DNA of 64,000 bases from Pseudomonas sp. PB101 (GTDB lineage: Bacteria; Pseudomonadota; Gammaproteobacteria; Pseudomonadales; Pseudomonadaceae): contig NZ_RWIR01000051.1 of assembly GCF_009764265.1 (NCBI RefSeq), positions 62,001 to 126,000 of the forward strand, given 5' to 3'. The position numbers and the translations under genes are program-made. The notes under the pieces were generated by a model. The model worked only from the letters and a program-made list of their open reading frames with translations, was not told the DNA's origin and did no database searches. Below, piece by piece: positions 58,947 through 64,000 of this stretch. The stretch's first letter is position 1, and each line of letters begins with the position of its first letter.

Positions 58947-60365
58947 TCAAGGCAAGCGCAACCTGACTTCCACCCCGCCGTCGACATTGCCGATGCTCAG
59001 GGTACCGCCATGCAGCTTGACCACTTCCTCGACGAAGTTCAGGCCAAGCCCGGTGCTTTTGCGTCCGCTGTCCGGTCTCGGCAGCGAGTAGAAACGCTCG
59101 CTCAACCGTGGCAACGCATAGTCGGGAATGGCCTCGGCCTGATTGAACAGCTTGAACTCGACCTGCTCGCCCACCCTCTGCGCACTGAATCCCATCATGC
59201 CTTGGACCGGGGTGAAATCCAGGGCGTTTTCCAACAGGTTGCCCAACGCCTGCCGCAACAAAAACGGCTCGCCACAGAGCGTCAGGTCCGCGGCAATTGT
59301 CTGCTCCACCTGCAACCGACGGGTTTCGATTCGCGCCGCCTGAGCACTCAGCAATTGATCCAACAATGCACCCAGCGGCACCTCGACGCGTTCTTCCAGA
59401 CCCTGGCGCTGCTCGACTTGCGCCAGATTCAGCAACCGCTCGATCAGCTGCTGCATGCGTGCACTTTCGCTGTCGATGTTGCCGACGAAGCGTTGTCGCT
59501 GCGCCAGAGGCATATCGCCTTGCAACAGCTCCGCTGCGCCACGAATGGCTGCCAGCGGACTCTTCAGTTCATGGGTCAATGTGTGCACGTAACGCTCGAC
59601 ATAGGCCTTGCCTTCAAGCTGTGTGCGCATCTGCTCAACCGCAGTGGCCAACTGTTCCAGTTCTCCGCCGCGATAGTGTGGCACTTCGACCCGCCGGCCT
59701 TCACTGACGCCCTGGGCGTACGCCGTCAATCTGCGCAACGCGCGGCTCAGCCACCAGGACAACAACGCGCCGAACAACAGACCGAGACCGATCAAGCCGG
59801 CGCCATAAGCCAGCAGCCGGCGCTCCGTGCGGTCCACATAAGGCTGCAGCGAACTGTTGGGCTTGGCCACGCTGACCACGCCGATGATCTGGCCATTGTC
59901 GCGAATCGGCGCACCGACGTGCATCACCGAAGACCCCGGATCGTCGGGATCATTGCGCGTGGAGCGGGCACCGTATTCGCCGCGCAGCGTCAGGTAGACA
60001 TCGTTCCAGCGCGAGTAATCCTGCCCCACCGCCGTCCCGCTGGAGTCCAGCACGACGATGCCCCTGGCGTCGGTGACGTAGATACGGTGGTTGACCTGAT
60101 TCTTCGGCGAACCCCAGATTTTCGCCGCCGGCTGCCGCTCACCATAGGCCTTGAGCAGTTCCGGCCAGCGGTTCTGGTTGAGGCTGCCGGCCTTGAAGTC
60201 GTCACGCAGGATCTCGGCCATCAGGTTGGCGGTATCGACCAGGGTTTCTTCGGTGGACTGGCGAACGCCGGGGCGGATTTCCTGCATGACCGTGTTGAGC
60301 ACAAAGTAGCCCGTCAGGCCGATGAACAGTGCGTAGACCAGGAAAATCCGGATTCCCAGCGGCAT
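58947..60365 (-). CDS. creC: Sensor histidine kinase CreC
   Basis: A 472-residue kinase with two membrane helices (about 7-27 and 180-205) around a periplasmic sensor, a HAMP linker, a HisKA domain with His265 (THELKSPLAA), and a HATPase with N-box LLENALDF and a G-box near the end (GLGLNFVEEV). Its start overlaps the creB stop (ATGA). It should phosphorylate CreB. Confidence 0.94.
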   Translation of the reverse strand: MPLGIRIFLVYALFIGLTGYFVLNTVMQEIRPGVRQSTEETLVDTANLMAEILRDDFKAGSLNQNRWPELLKAYGERQPAAKIWGSPKNQVNHRIYVTDARGIVVLDSSGTAVGQDYSRWNDVYLTLRGEYGARSTRNDPDDPGSSVMHVGAPIRDNGQIIGVVSVAKPNSSLQPYVDRTERRLLAYGAGLIGLGLLFGALLSWWLSRALRRLTAYAQGVSEGRRVEVPHYRGGELEQLATAVEQMRTQLEGKAYVERYVHTLTHELKSPLAAIRGAAELLQGDMPLAQRQRFVGNIDSESARMQQLIERLLNLAQVEQRQGLEERVEVPLGALLDQLLSAQAARIETRRLQVEQTIAADLTLCGEPFLLRQALGNLLENALDFTPVQGMMGFSAQRVGEQVEFKLFNQAEAIPDYALPRLSERFYSLPRPDSGRKSTGLGLNFVEEVVKLHGGTLSIGNVDGGVEVRLRLP

Positions 60366-61045
60366 CAGCTTTGTCCCGGGCTGTAGCTGTAGCCGAGGCC
60401 GCGGTGGGTCTGGATCGGTTCGGCGTCAGCCTTCACCAGGCGCAGTTTGGCGCGCACGCTCTTGATGTGGCTGTCGATGCTGCGCTCGTAACCGGCGTCG
60501 GCGGCCACGCCCACCGCATCGAGCAACTGTTCGCGACTGAAGACCCGCTCGGGTTGCTCCAGCAGGCATTGCAGCAGGCGGAATTCATGGCGGGTCAGGG
60601 TCAGCAATTGACCGCGATAGCTGATTTGCACACGTTCGCTGTCGATGCGAAACAGCGCCGCTGAAGGTTCGCTCGCCGTACGCGGTGCCATACGCTTGAG
60701 AATCGCCCGGACGCGCGCCGCCACCTCCCGGGGACTGAACGGCTTGACCACATAATCGTCGGCGCCGATTTCCAGGCCCACGACGCGATCGATCTCGCCA
60801 TCGCGGGCACTGAGGAACATCACCGGCACTTCGCTGAAGCGCCGCAGTTGCTTGCAGGTTTCGAAGCCGCTGATGTCCGGCAGGCCGATATCGAGAATGA
60901 TCAGATCCGCCGGAGTCTGGCGCTGATGCTCCAGCGCGGCCGCGCCGAGGCTCAGCCATGTGGTGGTGAACCCCTCGCTTTGCAGGGCGAAAACCAGGGT
61001 ATCGGCAATGGCCGCTTCGTCTTCGACAATCAGGATATGAGGCAT
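60365..61045 (-). CDS. creB: Response regulator CreB
   Basis: An OmpR/PhoB-family regulator of 226 residues: receiver with Asp9, phospho-acceptor Asp52 (LDIGLPD) and Lys101 (VVKPFSP), then a C-terminal winged HTH (RHEFRLLQCLLEQPERVFSR). The frame opens upstream to 61087, but ATG 61045 (MPHILIVEDE) is the usual start. It forms an operon with creC and possibly with the RloA2-like gene 59 bp upstream. Confidence 0.94.
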   Translation of the reverse strand: MPHILIVEDEAAIADTLVFALQSEGFTTTWLSLGAAALEHQRQTPADLIILDIGLPDISGFETCKQLRRFSEVPVMFLSARDGEIDRVVGLEIGADDYVVKPFSPREVAARVRAILKRMAPRTASEPSAALFRIDSERVQISYRGQLLTLTRHEFRLLQCLLEQPERVFSREQLLDAVGVAADAGYERSIDSHIKSVRAKLRLVKADAEPIQTHRGLGYSYSPGQS

Positions 61046-61104
61046 GGCGTCCGAGCCCGGCAGGGATGTGGGCGAACGGTGCCCCAAGCCTCACACCTCG
61101 TCAA

Positions 61105-61608
61105 TCAGCAATCGGGCTTGTTCGCGGTAAACCGCCGCGCCGGGTTCACCGCCGCGCCGAACTCGCGCAACGCCTTGGCGCCAATCAGCAACGGGTAGTT
61201 GAAGCTGCTGCGGTCGGTGAGGTTGACCTCCACGGTGCGCTTGACGTTGCCCAGGCACAGCTCCAGATCGACCACCGGACGCTTGGTCGGCGCGGCGGTG
61301 TCTTCATCTTCGTCCTCTTCGGAACGGGTCTTGATCTTGCTGATGCGCGCGACCTTGTGTTCATAGACCTTATTGCTCGCGTCCTTGGTGGCGAGACGGA
61401 AACGCACCCAGTCTTCGCCGTCGCGGGTGAAGGTTTCGATGTCCTTGGCCGACAGCGACGCCGTTAGTGCGCCAGTATCCATCTTGGCCTTGAGCACTTC
61501 ACCGCCGATTTCCGGCAGCGCGATGTATTCGTAACGCCCATAGAGGGTGGGCTCGGCGGCCATGACCGGCAGGGCGACAAGGGTAAGCACTGCAAGGAGG
61601 GATTTCAC
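61105..61608 (-). CDS. RloA2-like retropepsin-type protease (DUF785)
   Basis: A 167-residue secreted protein with signal peptide SLLAVLTLVALPVMAAEP, the retropepsin-like DTGA motif at 44-47 (KMDTGALTASL), and a repeated acidic stretch (SEEDEDEDTAA). This is the ATP-dependent zinc protease / RloA2 family. GTG 61608 with GGAAG upstream gives a clean signal peptide; an ATG five codons earlier is the alternative. It is upstream of and in the same direction as creB. Confidence 0.82.
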   Translation of the reverse strand: MKSLLAVLTLVALPVMAAEPTLYGRYEYIALPEIGGEVLKAKMDTGALTASLSAKDIETFTRDGEDWVRFRLATKDASNKVYEHKVARISKIKTRSEEDEDEDTAAPTKRPVVDLELCLGNVKRTVEVNLTDRSSFNYPLLIGAKALREFGAAVNPARRFTANKPDC

Positions 61609-61772
61609 GTAATGGGCTTCCATGAGAGTGAACAGCCGGATTTTAGACCGTTGTCAGCTTGATCGTTCCCACAAGGTTAGCGACCCGCAAGTGAAACATT
61701 CGTCACCACCGATTTGGCCTGTTGCCCGAAGCTGCTTATCATGGCGCGCCCAACCGCTTCCACGAGTGACTT

Positions 61773-62660
61773 ATGCGCCGCCTGCTCACCGGCTGTTTCT
61801 TGACCCTGCTGCTTCTGCTCAACACCCTGGTCCTGATCGGACCGCTGATGGTGTTTGCCCTGCTCAAACTGGTCCTGCCCGGCCGTTTACGCGACTACGC
61901 GTCCTGGGCGGTGATGTGGATCGCCGAAACCTGGTCGGAAATCGACAAACTGATTTTCCGCGTCTGCATCCCCACCCAATGGGATATCCGTGGCGGTGAT
62001 GACCTGCGTCGCGACACCTCTTACCTGGTGATCAGCAACCACCAATCCTGGGTCGACATCCCGGCGCTGATCCAGACGCTGAACCGGCGCACGCCGTTCT
62101 TCAAATTCTTCCTCAAGAAAGAGCTGATCTGGGTGCCTTTCCTGGGCCTGGCATGGTGGGCGCTGGACTACCCGTTCATGAAGCGCTACAGCAAGGCGTT
62201 CCTGGCGAAGCACCCGGAACTGGCGGGCGAGGATCTGCAGATCACCAAACAAGCCTGCGAGCTGTTCAAGCGCCAGCCGGTGACGGTGGTCAACTATCTG
62301 GAAGGTACGCGTTTCACCGCAGCGAAAAGCGCTCAACAGCAGTCGCCATTCACTCACCTGCTCAAACCCAAGGCTGGCGGTGTGGCGTTCGTGCTGGCGG
62401 CGATGGGTGAACAGCTGGACGCCATTCTCGATGTGACAGTGGTCTACCCGCAGCAAAAGATCCCGGGGTTCTGGGATCTGATCAGCGGCAATCTGCCCAG
62501 GGTCATCATCGACATCAAGACCCGCGAACTCGACCCGGCGCTATGGCAGGGCAATTACGAAAATGATCCGCTGTTTCGCGAGAAGGTCCAGAACTGGGTC
62601 AACCAGCTCTGGATCGAGAAGGACCGGCGCATCGACGCCTTGCGCGCCGGGCGCCACTGA
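61773..62660 (+). CDS. 1-acyl-glycerol-phosphate acyltransferase-like protein
   Basis: A 295-residue PlsC-type acyltransferase (YihG-like). It has an N-terminal membrane segment (about 8-33), the HX4D catalytic motif as His90/Asp95 (NHQSWVD), and EGTR at 177-180. It should transfer an acyl chain to lysophosphatidate or a related lipid. The ATG lies 12 bases after CGAGTGAC. It converges on the DUF2780 gene with a one-base gap. Confidence 0.88.
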   Translation: MRRLLTGCFLTLLLLLNTLVLIGPLMVFALLKLVLPGRLRDYASWAVMWIAETWSEIDKLIFRVCIPTQWDIRGGDDLRRDTSYLVISNHQSWVDIPALIQTLNRRTPFFKFFLKKELIWVPFLGLAWWALDYPFMKRYSKAFLAKHPELAGEDLQITKQACELFKRQPVTVVNYLEGTRFTAAKSAQQQSPFTHLLKPKAGGVAFVLAAMGEQLDAILDVTVVYPQQKIPGFWDLISGNLPRVIIDIKTRELDPALWQGNYENDPLFREKVQNWVNQLWIEKDRRIDALRAGRH

Positions 62661-62661
62661 A

Positions 62662-63216
62662 TCAGCTACCGGCGCCAGCGCCCCAGATGCTGCCCAGGCT
62701 GCTCAGCAACGAACCGCCGACACCCTGCTGACCGAAGTATTGCAGGAGCACCGGGGCAAACTGGCCGATCATGCCGCTGTCCATGCCCAGGGCGCTGAAG
62801 GCGTTGTTCAGGTCATTGGTGTCCTTGACGTTGCCCAGGGCGTTATCCAGCCCTGCAGCTTTGCCGCTGGAACCGAGCAGGCCGGCCAGCGCGCCCAACT
62901 CACCGCCGCCCGAGAGTATGTCGATGCCCGGCACGCTTTTGGCCAGTTCCGAGTAATCGGTCGAACTCAACTGATTCTTCGCCAACCCCAGCATCGCCCC
63001 GGCGCCGCCGACGGCTTGCTGTGGGGTGATGTTCAGTTCACTGAGGGTGCTCAGCAGATCGGCTGTCTGCGGCGTCGGTGCGGCAGTCGCAGCCGCGTCA
63101 CCGCCCTTCATGCCCGCAATCGCGCTGGCCGCATCGCTCAGGTTGAACTGTGCAAAGGCCGGGCTGACCGCCAGGGTCAAGAGCGATGCCAGGGCAAAAC
63201 CGCGTAAAACCTTCAT
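62662..63216 (-). CDS. DUF2780 (VcgC/VcgE-like) secreted protein
   Basis: A 184-residue protein with a signal peptide (LRGFALASLLTLAVSPAFA) and a Gly/Ala/Ser-rich body (SGGGELGALAGLLGSSGKA). It has the alternating Gly-rich helices of the DUF2780 family. No function is known. AGGATGTCTGA precedes the ATG. Confidence 0.85.
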   Translation of the reverse strand: MKVLRGFALASLLTLAVSPAFAQFNLSDAASAIAGMKGGDAAATAAPTPQTADLLSTLSELNITPQQAVGGAGAMLGLAKNQLSSTDYSELAKSVPGIDILSGGGELGALAGLLGSSGKAAGLDNALGNVKDTNDLNNAFSALGMDSGMIGQFAPVLLQYFGQQGVGGSLLSSLGSIWGAGAGS

Positions 63217-63303
63217 TCAGACATCCTCTATGAACACCGCCCGGCAATGGGCGGCGAAAAACTGTGTATTGGACCGGATTCCCCGGACATTGTTCCCGCC
63301 CCC

Positions 63304-63406
63304 TCTGTGGGAGCCAGCCCGCTCGCGATGAACTCCAGGGCAACGCGTTGATTCAAGAAGTATGCGTTAGTGTTGACGTCCATCGCGAGCAGGCTCGCTC
63401 CTACAG
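63304..63406. repeat. Long REP pair
   Basis: Facing units TCTGTGGGAGCCAGCCCGCT and GAGCAGGCTCGCTCCTACAG, with changes in the left unit. The spacer starts GATGAACTCCAGGGCAACGC and ends GTGTTGACGTCC, very similar to the copy at 49113. Confidence 0.88.
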
Positions 63407-63502
63407 GGAAAATCCCCTGCCCTGCATCCAGTCTGGCTTCTCCCGCGTATATCAAGCACGGACAGACACTCCTGGCCGATTCTCATCACAAGGATCATCA
63501 CC

Positions 63503-64000
63503 ATGAAACGCACTTCGATCAAAACGCCATTGATTGCCAGCCTGCTGACCCTGGCCCTTGGTGGCGGACTCGTCCTCAACACCGTGCAAGCAGCGGACAT
63601 GGGCCACGACACCGTCACGGTCGGCGGCCAGGCCATGTTGCCGAGCAAGGACATCGTCGATAACGCGGTGAACTCCGCCGATCACACCACCCTGGTCGCC
63701 GCGGTAAAAGCTGCTGGCCTGGTCGACACCCTCAAGGGCAAAGGCCCGTTCACCGTGTTCGCCCCGGTCAATTCGGCCTTCACCGCCCTGCCCGCAGGCA
63801 CCGTCGACACCCTGCTCAAACCGGCCAACAAGGCCACGCTGACGCACATTCTCACCTACCACGTGGTCGCCGGAAAACTCGATATGAAGACCCTGGTCGA
63901 GAAAATCAGGGCCGGTGGCGGCAAGGCCGAACTGACCACTGTGGCCGGCGGCAAACTGTGGGCAATGATGAACGGCCCGCACAACATCACCATCAAGGAT
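63503..64000 (+). CDS. Fasciclin-domain secreted protein (partial, 3' end missing)
   Basis: The window ends inside this gene after 166 codons. Signal peptide (PLIASLLTLALGGGLVLNTV then QAA) up to about residue 31, then a FAS1 domain from about 45 (LVAAVKAAGLVDTLKGKGPF, FAPVNSAF, LTHILTYHVVAGK). Small secreted FAS1 proteins are common in pseudomonads; binding partner unknown. AAGGATCATCACC precedes the ATG. Confidence 0.9.
   Translation, partial: MKRTSIKTPLIASLLTLALGGGLVLNTVQAADMGHDTVTVGGQAMLPSKDIVDNAVNSADHTTLVAAVKAAGLVDTLKGKGPFTVFAPVNSAFTALPAGTVDTLLKPANKATLTHILTYHVVAGKLDMKTLVEKIRAGGGKAELTTVAGGKLWAMMNGPHNITIKD

Noticed and set aside
9841..63406. Regularly recurring short palindromes, considered as CRISPR repeats
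   Set aside because: They occur singly or in facing pairs scattered over the whole window, with no array of direct repeats and spacers; they are REP elements.

Overview
The window is about 62% G+C chromosomal DNA from a Pseudomonas of the P. fluorescens group. The evidence is the order of recognisable genes (lysine monooxygenase davBA, pqqFABCDE, biotin bioBFHCD, malate synthase glcB, creBCD), protein sequences that read as typical Pseudomonas, and at least 13 paired REP (repetitive extragenic palindromic) elements of the 'GTAGGAGCGAGC / GTGGGAGCGAGC' family. No rRNA, tRNA, insertion sequence, prophage or CRISPR array was found.

Layout. 0.1-0.8 kb: the tail of an unknown gene and an orphan M41-like zinc peptidase. 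0.9-14.4 kb: a PQQ block with a membrane PQQ-dependent glucose-type dehydrogenase (gcd), an Lrp-type regulator, lysine catabolism genes davBA, then pqqF, the 24-residue precursor pqqA, pqqBCDE and an S9 peptidase. The block pairs production of the PQQ cofactor with an enzyme that uses it. 14.5-30.4 kb: a Pmp3-like peptide, a class III aminotransferase with a divergent LysR regulator, three paralogous acyl-CoA dehydrogenases, and a diguanylate cyclase. A probable accessory pair sits among them: a di-heme cytochrome c peroxidase and a large secreted Cys/Gly-rich protein, separated by 1.1 kb of AT-rich DNA. 30.5-35.9 kb: the biotin operon bioB-F-H-C-D with a well-formed BirA operator, and divergent comF. 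35.9-41.7 kb: a ModE-type regulator, a Tat-exported PhoX-family protein, srkA, rarD and a GcvR-like ACT protein. 42.2-49.1 kb: glcB, a frameshifted EamA transporter, a lone receiver protein, a cNMP/CBS/DUF294 protein and a DEDDh exonuclease. 49.3-54.8 kb: an iron-uptake cell-surface signalling unit (ECF sigma factor, FecR, TonB receptor, PepSY protein, small membrane protein). 55-64 kb: an ExuT-like hexuronate transporter with a clear promoter and operator, a GST, creD-creC-creB, an RloA2-like protease, an acyltransferase, a DUF2780 protein and a partial fasciclin protein.

The most interesting regulatory signals are a sigma70 promoter with two tandem PsrA-type boxes ahead of the acyl-CoA dehydrogenase at 29.8 kb, a BirA operator covering the -35 of bioB, a 17-bp GntR-like palindrome at the start site of exuT, and a terminator between pqqA and pqqB. 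The most novel protein pair is the peroxidase and secreted-protein unit at 22.8-27.9 kb. All family names are from recognition of sequence motifs and gene order; no database search was run.
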